A DNA stretch of 64,000 bases, from the NCBI GenBank assembly GCA_963924555.1, contig OZ004584.1:711001-775000 (forward strand). Direction: 5' to 3'. This stretch comes from Crambe crambe. Its lineage: Eukaryota > Porifera > Demospongiae > Poecilosclerida > Crambeidae. The position numbers and the translations under genes were made by a program. Shown piece by piece: positions 10,591 to 22,005 of this stretch; position 1 is the first letter of the stretch, and every line of letters begins with the position of its first letter. The notes under the pieces were generated by a model, which was given only the letters and a program-made list of their open reading frames with translations, did no database searches and was not told the DNA's origin.

Positions 10591-12660
10591 ATGTCAACAT
10601 CCGGAACTATTTTTCAATGCCCACTCTGTGCCAGAGTTTCAAGCTACCGAATTTCAATTTCTATTGCCTCACATACGCTTGGTACATTCTATAAGGCCTG
10701 GTTTCTCCCTGCAATGTTCGATAGAAAATTGTACCCGACATTTTACAAATATGAAAACATACGCTAACCACATTTATAGTGATCATGAATGCCTCCCCAA
10801 ACTGCTAGAGACTACCAATCTACTAGCACTCATTACGATCCTGGTGAAATACAGGTTTGTGAGGAGGAAGAAACCCAAGCAGATCAAGAAAATGCTAGCA
10901 TTAATTCTAGAGGCTTACCCCCTCAGTTTGAGTCCATAGCAGCATGCTGGATTTTAAAAATAAGGGAATGTTGCAAGCTAACTCAGTCCACTACTGAAGA
11001 AATTATAGAGAGAGTTACTGATTTAAATCGGTACATTTTGTCAGAAGTATTTTTGGCAGTTAAGTCAGCCTTAACTGAAGCAAGGCTAGACATGGGCAAA
11101 GTTCCAAAGCTGAAAGAAATTTTATCCAAATGGAAAATTTGGTAGGCCATTTAGAAGTGTTGAAAATTCATATATTGCAAAGAAAAGCTTGGATTTGTGG
11201 TATGTTACACACACAGTGTATGTATACCCAAAAATGTGTCATAATGCCTGAGCTGGGCACTGTGAGTAAATGGAAAGGGCATGGCAGAAAAAGAAAATAT
11301 TTGCAAACAAAGGAAGTAATGATGTATGTGCCATTATTAGAACCGATTCAATCCCTCCTACTAGATGATTCTATTTGTAAACAGGTGTGTATGTATGCCC
11401 CTCAACCTATATATATACTAACATACTCTTATTATAGCTCCAAAGGTCTCGTACCGATAGTACTGATGTAATAGCTGACTTCTGTGATGGGCAATTTATA
11501 AAACAAAGTCTTTTTTTCTTCAGCACTACAATTGAACCTGATGATGTAGAGATATGCAATCCGTTAGGTTCCAAGCGGAAGAAGCACAAATTAGGTAACC
11601 AAGCAAAAATTGATGAGATCACTAGCTTAATTACAACTATTTTAGAACAACCTGCCACCTACAATGAGATCTAAAATCAACCACATCAAATTACTTGCAA
11701 TAGTTAAACGAAAGTTCATTGACAAGTACTCTATGAATACAATCCTGAAGCCTATAATGGAGGACATAATGAAACTGGTACAATAGCTAATAGTCCTACT
11801 AAATCAAATGCCATATTTAACCCTTTCCCACAAACAGGAGAATGGAATACAGCTTTTATACAATGGACGAAAAACTATAGTACATGGAACTCTTGTTACA
11901 GTTTGTGCTGATAACCTTGGGAGTTGTGCAGTTGGAGGTTTCAAGGAAGGATCAATTGCTTATAGGTTCTTACTAAATATGAGGATATAAAACTGATTGG
12001 AAGTATCAATAAGCTGATGGTGGGTTCTAAATAGAACGGTCACATTATGTACACAACCCATATTCCCAATGTGACTACTTTTATTACATGTAATAGTGGG
12101 CTTTATTTAAAATATCAAATGTGTAGGCTCATGAAGACCAGTGTGACTTACGTACACCAGATGAACACAATAAACAGTGTACTGAAGTTGAACAGGATAC
12201 AACCAATTCTCTCTCAGTAGAATATGGAATTAATAGTACATGTATCCTAAATGGTTTGAAATATTTTCATACCTGTAATGGAGCACTCATACCAGACATA
12301 ATGCACGATGTGTTGGAAGGAGGATTGCAATACGAGGCCAAGTTGATGCTAAAAAGATTTGTGTATGAAGACAAGTGTTTTACACTGGATGAACTCAACT
12401 TTAGGCTCGAAAATTTTGATTACGGATACATGGACACCAAAAATAGACCCAGCCCAATTACTAGAGAAACACTGACAAATGATAGCAACTCACTCAAACA
12501 AAATGGTAAAATCTTCCCGACTCAATTCTGTCACATTGAAAAAATTATTATTTTTTGAAGCCTCTCAAATGTGGCTCCTCGGTCAGAGTTTACCGTTGTT
12601 GATCGGCTCTTTGGTGTCACCAGATGATGAGTACTGGAAGAATTTCTGTTTACCAACAGA
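10591..12660 (+). pseudogene. Transposon-derived protein A: C2H2 finger plus 'PDIMHDLLEG'-type domain, frameshifted
   Basis: From the ATG at 10591 the first line reads FQCPLCAR; a frame change follows and the finger continues FLLPHIRLVHSIRPGFSLQC with HFTNMKTYANHIYSDH. After another frame change come an alpha-helical segment (ESIAACWILKIRECCKLTQS) and later exons containing RPFRSVENSYIAKKSLDL, VMMYVPLLEPIQSLL, SSTTIEPDDVEICNPLGSKR and VCADNLGSCAVGGFKEGS. The last pieces are TCNGALIPDIMHDVLEGGLQ and SQMWLLGQSLPLLIGSLVS. This order matches a multi-exon protein family seen in fish, sponge and cnidarian genomes and thought to be transposon-derived; the superfamily is not certain. Several frameshifts and stops make this copy inactive. 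Homology stops near 12660, where protein B begins. Confidence 0.6.
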
Positions 12661-12679
12661 AATTGAAGATGAATTTTCA

Positions 12680-14417
12680 AATTGGAAACTGCTCAAAACC
12701 AAATGCAGTCACAAACACGTGTGTTTGTAGCCTACGAGGCATCAGACAGCAAAACTAACCTGCATCTCTCCTTGGATGCATACAAGTCACAAGTTGATGA
12801 TTTAAAAAAGCTTGTATGGAGGTACATGCATAATAATAGTACCAGAAGAAAAGGTCTACAGTATATTATAGGAACTCATCAGGTGAAAACCAAATCACAT
12901 GTGTATTCCTATCAGGGGACTACGAGTTTCTTTGTAACTTGTATGGGTTATCAGGAGCAAGTGGTAAGGATATAAGTATATAGTCCTATTCCTTTCAAAT
13001 AATTATCAAAAAATGGGTAGGTCGCCACAATTGTCTCTGGTGCCTCATTAAAAGTGAAGATTTAAAAATCCCAATAGCCGAACGTGGTACCAGCACCAAA
13101 CGAACATTGGAAGGGATCAAGAAGGACTATTCCAACTTCCTTGCTGATGGTGGCAACATCAAGAGGGCCAAAGAATTTAACAATGTTATGGCATCACATA
13201 TCTTTAATATTGAGATCGAATCGGTACCATTACCAAATAATACATAGAGTAAAATACAAATAATATACTAACCTGTCACTTAGGTCTGTCTTCCTGGCTT
13301 ACACATCACTCTTGGTATCTTCTTTCGTCTCTTCACACTATTGGAGGATGAATGTCACGAGCTGGACATACAAATGGCCCTACACTCCTCAAAAGAAGAA
13401 GACTCACCTGGATATGCCAAGTACTGTGACTTGGTAAGGAAGGAAAGGGAGTTGCTGGATATAAAAGACAGCTTTGAACAACATCTGAAGTGGCTTGATC
13501 AGACTCTGATGCTTTGTGCCCTCAATGCCAGCAGTCCATCAGATCCATCAATCGTATCCGTAACCAAAGCCATCAAAGAGCATAAAGCAATGTTGGATGC
13601 CATAGTAAGTAGTCATACACCTAATAAAATTAAATATATACTCCCTCGATCATAAAGATAACAGAATTATCAGCACTAACAAAAAAGAAGAGCTTTTCAA
13701 GAAAGGATGGCCCTTTTTGTTTGGCACTGGATACAGCATTGATCTCATTCAATGTGCATAGGCAGGCCTATTATGGTGGAACATTTATTGGTAACCACGT
13801 GCATAGAACACTCAAGGTAAACTAAGTATGCACCTTCAAGCAGGTGTTAAAGATGTGTTTGTCAGCAGGAAGTAAATATTTCCACACTCTGCAATTCTGT
13901 TGTTGAGTTGGCCCAGGACAGATGCTCACAACTTCTACCAAAGGCACAATTCATTCAAAAAAACCTTTACTAAGGCATTCAGTTATTTTGCTAGATGTCA
14001 TTCAATATATGACAGCAGTAGGGTTCTGGAAGAGAAGGAAATAGACGAGCTTGGAAAGTAGGATGCCATGAATATACATTGTACAAACCTGTTTTAATTT
14101 CAATAGACTCTAGAATCAAAGACTTCATGGATTTCTACAGGGATTCATTTCCAAATGCGACAGTTCTGCCAAAAATGCACATGCTGGAAGACCACATGGT
14201 TCCGTTCCTGAAAAAATGGAGAGTTGGTTTAGGTTTTCTTGGGGAACAGGGAGCAGAGTCTATTCATGCTCATTTTAATGCCATCAAAAGGAGCTACATC
14301 AATATGCCCAACAGTGTGCAACGTCTGGAGTGCATAATGACAGAGCACTTTAGGCAGATATGTCCTATCAACACATTTAAATTACCTCAGCCTAAACCCA
14401 AACCAAAGGATGTCTAA
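12680..14417 (+). pseudogene. Transposon-derived protein B (GxHxCLWC / GEQGAESIHA family)
   Basis: Segments in order: EASDSKTNLHLSLDAYKSQ, then (different frame, near 12915) GDYEFLCNLYGLSGASG ending at a gtaagg donor. The next exon (from about 13020) reads GRHNCLWCLIKSEDLKIPIA and GGNIKRAKEFNNVMASHIF. Then CLPGLHITLGIFFRLFTLLE runs into the coiled-coil frame 13341-13655. Later come SFNVHRQAYYGGTFIGNHVH and the last exon 14079-14417 with VLPKMHMLEDHMVPFLKKW and GFLGEQGAESIHAHFNAIKR. Proteins with this series are abundant, uncharacterised and repeated in cnidarians and sponges. Frame changes show decay. Domain B is unlike protein A, although both lie on the same strand with no clear gap. Confidence 0.55.
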
Positions 14418-14442
14418 CACTGAACCAAATAACATGCATATA

Positions 14443-14952
14443 CCGTAATCGTATAAATTTTCGATGGGGTTTTATTTTCGTTTTTTTCGTAGTCGATCAG
14501 AATCCTCGAAAATAATAAACGAAGTCTTAGTACTATGACGTCATATATGACGACGATGCGCATGCGTGTGCGATGCGATATCGATAGCAGCTGGAAAAAA
14601 ACCTGGAGCAGATAGTCCGTGAGACGAAAGTATCATGCTTCATTACCGGGATCATGGCCGTTACCTGTCTCTCTTCTACAACGAAGCGTCTCGCCTTCCG
14701 TAGCAGTCTAGATTTTAGTCTGGCGTCGCCAGCCTAGCCTTCTTTTGGGGGGACTATCTAGATTTCTCTGTAGTAGCCACGAATATAGCCATCATCACTC
14801 GGCCCCAGCAGCAGGCAATGATATAGCTATTATGCGCATGCATTATTTTCCATGTGCTTGCTACGAAAATTAGACCTGCGGAAATTTTTTATTATAGGAA
14901 CAGCTCCGGAAATCACGAAATTTTAAACCTCCGAAAATTTATACGATTACGG
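14443..14952. mobile_element. MITE with TA target site (Tc1/mariner-like)
   Basis: Inverted ends CCGTAATCGTATAAATTTTC and GAAAATTTATACGATTACGG bound 510 bp and are flanked by TA on both sides (14441-14442, 14953-14954). There is no coding frame. TA duplication and perfect TIRs fit a non-autonomous member of the IS630-Tc1-mariner group. Confidence 0.75.
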
Positions 14953-14954
14953 TA

Positions 14955-16332
14955 TACATATGGCTGTAACTCTCTGGAAAAAATTATAAGTAAAATAATA
15001 CTGATATTACCTAGAAGCAGGATGATGGGATTTTCTTTTTCACTGCTATTCTCCTGTCTACAAACTTTCTGGATGGTATAAACAAGAGTTAGACTCCTTC
15101 AAAGTTCAAGCGCGTGTAAATATTCTCACACTTGTTCTTTTTCCCCCGTTTTTTCACCAGTTTGTAGAGCTACTCTTCTTCTCTATTGCCACGTGGCTGG
15201 TAAAGTACTATGACCCCGGAAATGGTCACTAAGTGCATAGTGCTAAACCAGGAAACACCGTTGCTATGGTATTACTAGGCATAGTGAAAAAATTTCATCA
15301 TAGGTGACTTCCCACTTCCTGAAATTTGGCAGGAAGTCAGATAAAGGACTGAAGATACTGTGGAGGCAAGGAAAAAGAAGTGGATAAAAATAATTTTTTT
15401 ACCTAAGGCTAGTTTAAACGCGCATATCTCAAAAATTTATCTTGCGTGAAGTGCCCCCTTTTCCTAAATTGCTTTAAAGTAGGCAAGCGCTCGAGTTGAA
15501 GTGAGCTACCTCACCCGGAACTTATTTCACATCCTACGTGCCCAAATTTCAATCTTCAATTACGGAGGATGTATGAGCATAATGCGCGGAAATAAGGGAA
15601 ATTCCCCACACAACAATAAAAATTCATATTGATGATTTCTACTGAATACAAAGTAGCTACACAGATATTTAGCTAGCTACAGATAGGAAGAGGTTGTGGT
15701 AGGAGCCATCCAACTTCATATGTCAGAAGATCCAGATATGGAGGTGCTGGATGAATTCTATGTCTCCTTCAACCCCAAGACAGTAGTCAAACACAGCCCA
15801 GATCCTACCAGTGTCTAGATTCCAACTCAGGCTAACACCACTTCCACAGGAATCAACCAATACAGCAGAGATAGGATCATAAAACTTAAAAGTACTTTTA
15901 AAACTACTGATGTACAAACATCTATCTACCCAAACTTTACCTGATCATTATTCAGAACTTGTTCCATATCTAGCATGCCTCAGATAACCCAAGCGCTCAA
16001 AGATAACAACGTAGTAAAGCTAAGTCTACTTCTTCTCCACACAGCTGCTACACGATCGAGGTGAGAAAAATTGAATGATGTCATCGCGTTATACGGACTT
16101 ACGTAAGGATTTACGGAGCATTGGGTATTGACCGGAAGCTCAATGTTTGGACGCCGTTTATTGCAAAACGCTTATTCAATCTTTCTCTGAGGTGATTCAC
16201 TTCAAGCGCTTATAGCTGCGCGGTGGTTTAAGATTTAGCCTCAAGCGTAGTATCGGTGAAATTCTAAGGTAATGAGCTATAGCGTGGTATTAATAACTCC
16301 ATTTTAAATTTTTGCGTGAAGTGCCCCCTTTT
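14955..16332. other. Gene-free stretch with a 21-bp direct repeat
   Basis: No gene recognised. The 21-mer TGCGTGAAGTGCCCCCTTTTC occurs at 15443-15463 and again at 16313-16333, exactly where the truncated CATAG element begins. A minus-strand frame at 15723-15917 (64 codons) follows a possible donor (gatcaggtaaag in reverse complement), but nothing about it is recognisable. Confidence 0.45.
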
Positions 16333-16333
16333 C

Positions 16334-17108
16334 AAAGTTGTTGTTCTGACAAGATCCGTGAGGTAAGACTTATGCCAATGATACTATAATACACTAGGGT
16401 ATAGATTTACTGTATGAAAATAAATTTTAGCTCAGATTTTCAAGTTTATTCCTACAAATACTACTGTGGTGGTTAATGGGACTGTAATCCCTCTCACGCT
16501 TGATGGAATCAATTGCTGTTGCCCATTTTCTGATCAAAAGGCATGTAAACTTTAACTTACTAATCTTTGTCAGCTGACTGAGCCGAATTCTTGAGATGGA
16601 TGGTGTCAAAATCCAACAGCCAAAAGCTGGAAGTATTGCAATAATGCTGATGAGGGCGAACTGAGCAGAAACTGGCGGATAACTTTGGGGCAAAATTATC
16701 TAGCTATAATAATAATGAATTTATGTCTAATTTTAATACAAAAAGTCATTCTGGCCTTTCTTTCAAATCAATCACATAAAATTAATGTATAATGAGTAAT
16801 GATAGGTACTCATAGTTATAATTACAAGGAAAAAAGTTATGAATAATTAATAACTTCCTTCCTCAGACTCTCCAACTTCAACTCTCTGACTCTTCACTTC
16901 TTCAATACCTTCCCCTTAGCTTACTTGTACTATTCTGTGAGCTGTAGGGGCAGAACATCACTTTAACTGCCTTGAAAGGAGTGAATATTGATCTCCTTTC
17001 ACGGCCATTAATATAATTAATGCTGCATGCGCGTGCGCATCTGTCAACGCGCCTCGGTTGTGCAGTTCATTGGGCGTTTCCAATCCCGTAAAACCTCTTA
17101 TATCTATG
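16334..17108. mobile_element. CATAG-family element, copy 1, 5'-truncated
   Basis: Shares most of its sequence with copy 2 (17109-18217) but lacks the left terminal repeat and about 270 bp of the interior (between catgtaaactttaa and gtcagctgactgag). The right end is the family terminus ...GTTTCCAATCCCGTAAAACC then TCTTATATCTATG. It is non-coding; the minus-strand frame 16427-16693 has no known domain. Confidence 0.75.
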
Positions 17109-18217
17109 CATAGATATAAGAGGTTTACGGGATTGGAAACGGATCACGTGCTCTCGTTAGCAACTAACAACCGAGGCGCGTTGACAGCTGAATGACATAG
17201 CACTTTTGTCAAAGTTGCTGTTCTGACAAGATCCATGAGGTAAGACTTATGCCAATGATACTATAATACACTAGGGCATAGATTTACTGTATGAAATAAA
17301 TTTTAGCTCAGATTTTCAAGTTTAATCCTACAAATACTACTGTAGTGGTTAATGGGACTATAATCCCTCTCACGCTTGATAGAATCAATTGCTGTTGCCC
17401 ATTTTCTTATCAAAAGGCATGTAAACTTTAGCTACATGGAATAGTAATGTTAGTTTTTGTATTAGCTGACATATATTGTCTCTAGCATTTGCAAGTGGTG
17501 TTAAAACTGTAATCCCTCTCCCAAGAAATAGATTAACAATATTGCAACTGTATTAGTTATTTCAGGGAAAGGATAGAACAGTAAATGGAATTGGTGCATT
17601 CGTTTTCTATACAGTAGTCATCCTATGGAGATGGCAAGCTTACTATATTTTCCCCCTAATATCCATAGGGTCCACAGGACAGCTGACTGAGCCGAATTCT
17701 TGAGGTGGATGGTGTCAAAATCCAACAGCCAAAAGCTGGAAGTATTGCAATAATGCTGATGAGGGAGAACTGAGCAGAAACTGGCGGATAACTTTGGGGC
17801 AAAATTATCTAGCTATAATAATGATGAATTTATGTCTAATTTTAATACCAAAAGTCATTCTGACCTTTCTTTCAAATCAATCACATAAAATTAATGTATA
17901 ATGAGCAATGATAGGTACTCATAGTTATAATTACAAGGAAAAAAGTTATGAATAATTAATAACTTCCTTCCTCAGACTCTCCAACTTCAACTCTCTGACT
18001 CTTCACTTCTTCAATACCTTCCCCTTAGCTTACTTGTACTATTCTGTGAGCTGTAGGGGCAGAACATCACTTTAACTGCCTTGAAAGGAGTGAATATTGA
18101 TCTCCTTTCACGGCCATTAATATAATTAATGCTGCATGCGCGTGCGCATCTGTCAACGCGCCTCGGTTGTGCAGTTCATTGGGCGTTTCCAATCCCGTAA
18201 AACCTCTTATATCTATG
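17109..18217. mobile_element. CATAG-family element, copy 2, 7-bp target duplication ATCTATG
   Basis: Complete 1109-bp element from CATAGATATAAGAGGTTTAC to its inverse. The subterminal word GGATTGGAAACG and a downstream CCGAGGCGCGTTGACAG block are repeated inverted at both ends. It is flanked by ATCTATG at 17102-17108 and 18218-18224: it jumped into the very last bases of copy 1. No transposase frame. At 17650-17663 it keeps the uninterrupted sequence ctatggatattagg, which in the 33-35 kb copy holds a Helitron-like insertion. Confidence 0.85.
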
Positions 18218-18660
18218 ATCTATGATTTCATTTACAAGTTACTGTCCATGCGCATAATTATTGGGATCAAAACACCCGTGATGTAGGGATTGTTTTCATA
18301 CGAGCTAGGCTGCAGTACATTATATAGCCCAGCTAGATTTTAGGCTATCCCTACTTAACCTTTTTATTTAGAAGAAATTTTTTGTGCTCACTTGTCAGAG
18401 AGTGCGCTAGCACTCTCTAAGTAGGGATGGCGGGTCAAAGGTCATAAGACTGTATAAACTAAAAACTCTTCTTTCTCTTCTACCCTTACTCTACAGGTTC
18501 TCAGAAGTCTAGAGTGAATTATTATATCTACAAAGAAGAGAGGAGAATATTCCAAAACCAAAAATTCATTCGCTAACATAAGAAAAAAACGATGTCTAAA
18601 ATTGACTTTTGTTCTTTTTCTTTATAATAATAATAATAATAATAATCAGATCGACGTACC

Positions 18661-19102
18661 CAGTGGCGTATCTAGCGAGGTGCTCAGGGTGCTCGAGCAC
18701 CCCCCTCAGCTGCTAGCTAGCTTTTTCAGTAGGCTCGCTTCTATAGTTATCTATCCTAAAGCTGATCATCTAGCAAGCAGTTTAATATTACACTCACAGA
18801 AAGAGCAGCATTGGGTCAGAGTTCAATAATCACATCGGTGAGGCGCATGCGCCCGGCACGTTTTTACCCTAAATAATGCACATCTCGATCTAAAATTTCT
18901 GTGCTTCTTTATTCAGCCTGCACCTCACTTCTGATCCTGTACGCTGGTAAAGTAGGGTAGCTAATACTTAGGCCATCATCTGGGTATAATAAAGAGGATG
19001 TGATTAATCAAAAGTGGGCGTGGTTCGAAAAAATTTCGCGCGCGCTTACGCGCGCATTCTCTATCTAGCACCCTCCTAGCTCAAATTCTAGATACGCCAC
19101 TG
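18661..19102. mobile_element. MITE with CAGTGGCGTATCTAG ends, 5-bp target duplication
   Basis: TIRs CAGTGGCGTATCTAG / CTAGATACGCCACTG bound 442 bp. GTACC flanks it at 18656-18660 and 19103-19107. The homologous element at 61.5 kb has the unoccupied sequence (aagtcggtacgtcgatc, other orientation), confirming the boundaries. No coding frame; superfamily not assigned. Confidence 0.8.
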
Positions 19103-19451
19103 GTACCGGCTTACTGGCTATAGTCATCAAAATTCTGCTTTGGCCATCTGTTAGAGCGGCACCTAGAGGCTGATCTTTTGCTATTAGTTTTGACTAAGGC
19201 TCTACTTCACTATTCGAGCACTCGGAACACTAGCTAATCTTTCGACGCCATTTTGAAGCGCACGTTGGTAGGGGGCGGGGCTTATGGGCGGAGCCACGTA
19301 AGCTTAGCTAGTAGCTAGCTATTATTCTTATCTGATGATGTTCCAGTCACTCCTTGCTGAATTGCAGTACAGATGCTCATCTTATAGTAGTATTATAGCC
19401 AGTACTTGGCTGTAGTGTAGTCAGCTCACTTCACCATGCCATGCACATGTC

Positions 19452-19586
19452 CAGTGTTGCCAGGTTGCTCTCTTAAAAAATCCACAGACAGAAAAGGATA
19501 CCATAGACATCCATAGACATCCATAGACAATTTTCTTATCCAAAAATCCACAGATTGTGGATAAATCCATGAACCTGGCAACACTG
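19452..19586. mobile_element. Short MITE, CAGTGTTGCCAGGTT ends, 6-bp target duplication
   Basis: 135 bp with inverted ends CAGTGTTGCCAGGTT and AACCTGGCAACACTG, flanked by CATGTC (19446-19451, 19587-19592). The interior has three direct ccatagacat words. The equivalent place in the 61.1-kb copy lacks it. Confidence 0.75.
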
Positions 19587-20029
19587 CATGTCATTAAGCT
19601 ACATTGCTGTTGCTGTAAAGTTTTATATTAAATAATAGACAAAACTTAAATAGCTAAACAAATTCTTCAACCAGAGACTGTGTATGTACCTACAAAAGAA
19701 AAAGATAAGTTTTATGTAGAGCTGGCTTTGTATAGTACTGTACTGTAGACTCGTGTCAAATTAATAATCACTGCATGCATACTCTCAGTTGAAGTGACAG
19801 TCAATACTGCCACTCAATTCTTTACATACACAACTTACATTCAACTTCAAGCACTAAGAAAAAAGGATAGAAACAAGTGAATGCAAAAAATTTCTTCTAA
19901 ATAAAAAGGTTAAGTAGGGATAGCTTAAAATCTAGCTGGGCTATATAATGTACTGCAGCCTTGTATGAAAATAATCCCTACTTTTACAACTGCCATAGCT
20001 AGCTATAGGTAGTGGATATAAATGCCCAA

Positions 20030-20782
20030 TTAAAGGATTCTCACCTACACATGCCAAGTAAAAGATCAATAAAATACTGGCAAGAAACTCAGGCTCACCT
20101 GCACAAAGTGAAGCTGCAAATGCTATAGAAAACAGACCACAGTCATTACCACTGCTCTGGGTTTGGACATCAATGAAATTAACAGATTTTTTTGTCTTTG
20201 CTGCAGAGGATGGAAGTAAGTTGCTTCTTCGTATGACTGTAGAGTGCACAATTTGGCAGACTGTCATAAACATTAACTGAACCAGAAGAACAGCCATTTG
20301 CTACAGTGATCCAGTGAGAACCATATATGTTCAGAATCTGAATAAAGTTACCCCTCTGAATATCGAATGTACGTGTCATAATAGGCTCTAAACCTCCAAC
20401 ATGCTTATATTTCTCCTTTAATAAGCATTGTGCAGCAGTGACAATGGAATCAGTTAGCCACTTCCCTTTCAATAAGGTACTCTTATCTTCAAGGTATAGG
20501 TTCAGATGTTTTATCCAATACTGGATAGGCCTGTAATTTTCACATTCTTTTGTCAAATCGATAATTTCTGTATTGTCCAAAAAATATTAATATAAAAATA
20601 TCACCAACTCTAGAGTGATAACATAAGCTACCTTTCTGCTGACAATAGTGGACTTTATTTTTCTCTTCATTCTCTGTAGATGATACTTCTTCCTCGGCTA
20701 AATCTATAATGAAGCAAAAAATAGCATAGCTTGCATGAAGTGTAGCTAAAGTCCATTTGCATTCACCTTGCCCCTTAATCAT
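20030..20782 (-). pseudogene. Ulp1/C48-type cysteine protease exons, frameshifted
   Basis: The first minus-strand frame (from 20580) has the order typical of Ulp1-type SUMO/ubiquitin-like proteases: IYGSHWITVAN (His) and VNVYDSLPN (Asp). The second frame (to about 20087) has VQTQSSGNDCGLFSIAFA (oxyanion Gln and nucleophile Cys). The two frames differ by one base, and the change falls in the A-run gacaaaaaaatctg (about 20190), so one extra A is the likely cause. A gtgagc donor follows LCAG; the next exon soon runs into the Helitron-like element at 20027, so the C-terminus is damaged. Upstream small exons connect it to the integrase gene. It was presumably part of the same transposon protein. 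Confidence 0.65.
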
Positions 20783-22005
20783 TTACTATAACTGCTATAA
20801 CTTTCTAGATTCTTCAAATTTCAGATAGCAGTTATAGTGAATGACCAAGGGGCTGGGTGTGTTCATGCTGTGTATATATCATGTAGTTCACACAGTTATT
20901 AGCTATTAATAACCTGATTGTATGTGAAGTTCAGGCTCTTCTTTTCTCTTGTGCATGTGCATCAAATGCAATGCCTATTAAAATTAATTAATTATTAGCT
21001 AGCTATTATGTCTATGATAGATTATACCATACCTCATCACTTGTACATTTATAACGATGTTTTGCAATATTTTGAGATATATAACATCCATGGCAAATGA
21101 GAAATGCTAAGAAATAATGATAATCAGTGGACTAGAAACTATATACATGCCGTAACGGTTGCAAATACCTTTATATTCTTGGCACAAACTTTGGACACAA
21201 TATATTCAGTGACAACATGATACTGGTGGCTTGTGAGGCAGGTTATAGAATTGCTCAAATATTTAAGTTCATCTACAAAATAATAATAAATATAGCTAAT
21301 TTCCAGCATTGCAATAGCTATAGCTAGGTAATAACAACTCACTGCGTCTTTTACATGAATAGTTATTGTACTCCTTCTCAGAAGGCTATAAAAACATATA
21401 ACTAAATTAGCTATCTGATACTAGTGTCAACCTTCAAATTATTCATTCTGTCCAATTGCTCTGAAACTAAAGATAGCAATTCATCTTTATTAAGTTGTTG
21501 AAGCACAGGGGATACAGCTTGTTGCTTGTTGATCACCATAGCTATGAAATCAAAATATGCATGGGATACATGCATGAATGCATGGGATACACGCATGAAT
21601 GTATGGCTTTATCTTATTTACCTTGTTTCTGACACTCCATGATAGCTGAAGGTTCTTTGTCAGAAATAGGAACAAAATCTTGAGGAAATCTTTCTGTGTG
21701 TTTAGGACTACTTGTTAGGAATCCTGTTGGTCTGCTTACTTCTTTATTATCCCAAACTTGTGAACTAAGATCTGTGCAAATTTGCCATGTTAAATTTGGA
21801 ATGAAATCATGCATGTAAACTAACCATTAATATTCCTGTCATCACAGCTCCTTGATTTATTTTCAACAGCTTTAAAGAGGGGCATTGGATGTGAATATTG
21901 AGGAGTAGCTTCTGGAATAGGCATGGTATTGCTTCCTGGAGCTTTATTAAAAGTTATAAATTAGCTATGATAATTATTAGCTATATATACGTATATATTA
22001 GGTCA
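20783..22005 (-). CDS. Linker exons between integrase and C48 protease
   Basis: Minus-strand segments bounded by plausible AG/GT sites and rich in Ser/Pro/Glu: about 21940-21826 (MPIPEATPQYSHPMPLFKAV then ENKSRSCDDRNING), about 21772-21623 (DLSSQVWDNKEVSRPTGFLT), about 21545-21425 (QQLNKDELLSLVSEQLDRMN, helical) and about 21272-21139 (YLSNSITCLTSHQYHVVTEY). They would form an unstructured to helical linker in the Ginger-like protein. No catalytic domain is visible; the splicing pattern is inferred. Confidence 0.4.

Larger units (their letters stand above)
18278..20027 (-). mobile_element. Helitron-like element, second subfamily, apparently circularly permuted
   Basis: On the minus strand, 20027 to 18395 matches the body of the element at 60627-61785 and ends with the 3' hairpin (AGAGAGTGCTAGCGCACTCTCT then GA). 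Instead of host DNA, the next bases (18394 downward) are CAAGTGAGC..., the 5' terminus and outer foldback arm, which is the part missing at the 20027 side. The 5' and 3' termini are thus joined without any extra base. Two later insertions lie within it (18661-19102 and 19452-19586). It also cuts into the last exon of the protease gene to its right. It could instead be two overlapping partial insertions. Confidence 0.6.

Noticed and set aside
20185-20200. Programmed frameshift in the protease A-run
   Set aside because: The required +1 shift in a multi-exon nuclear gene is better explained by a one-base insertion or assembly error.
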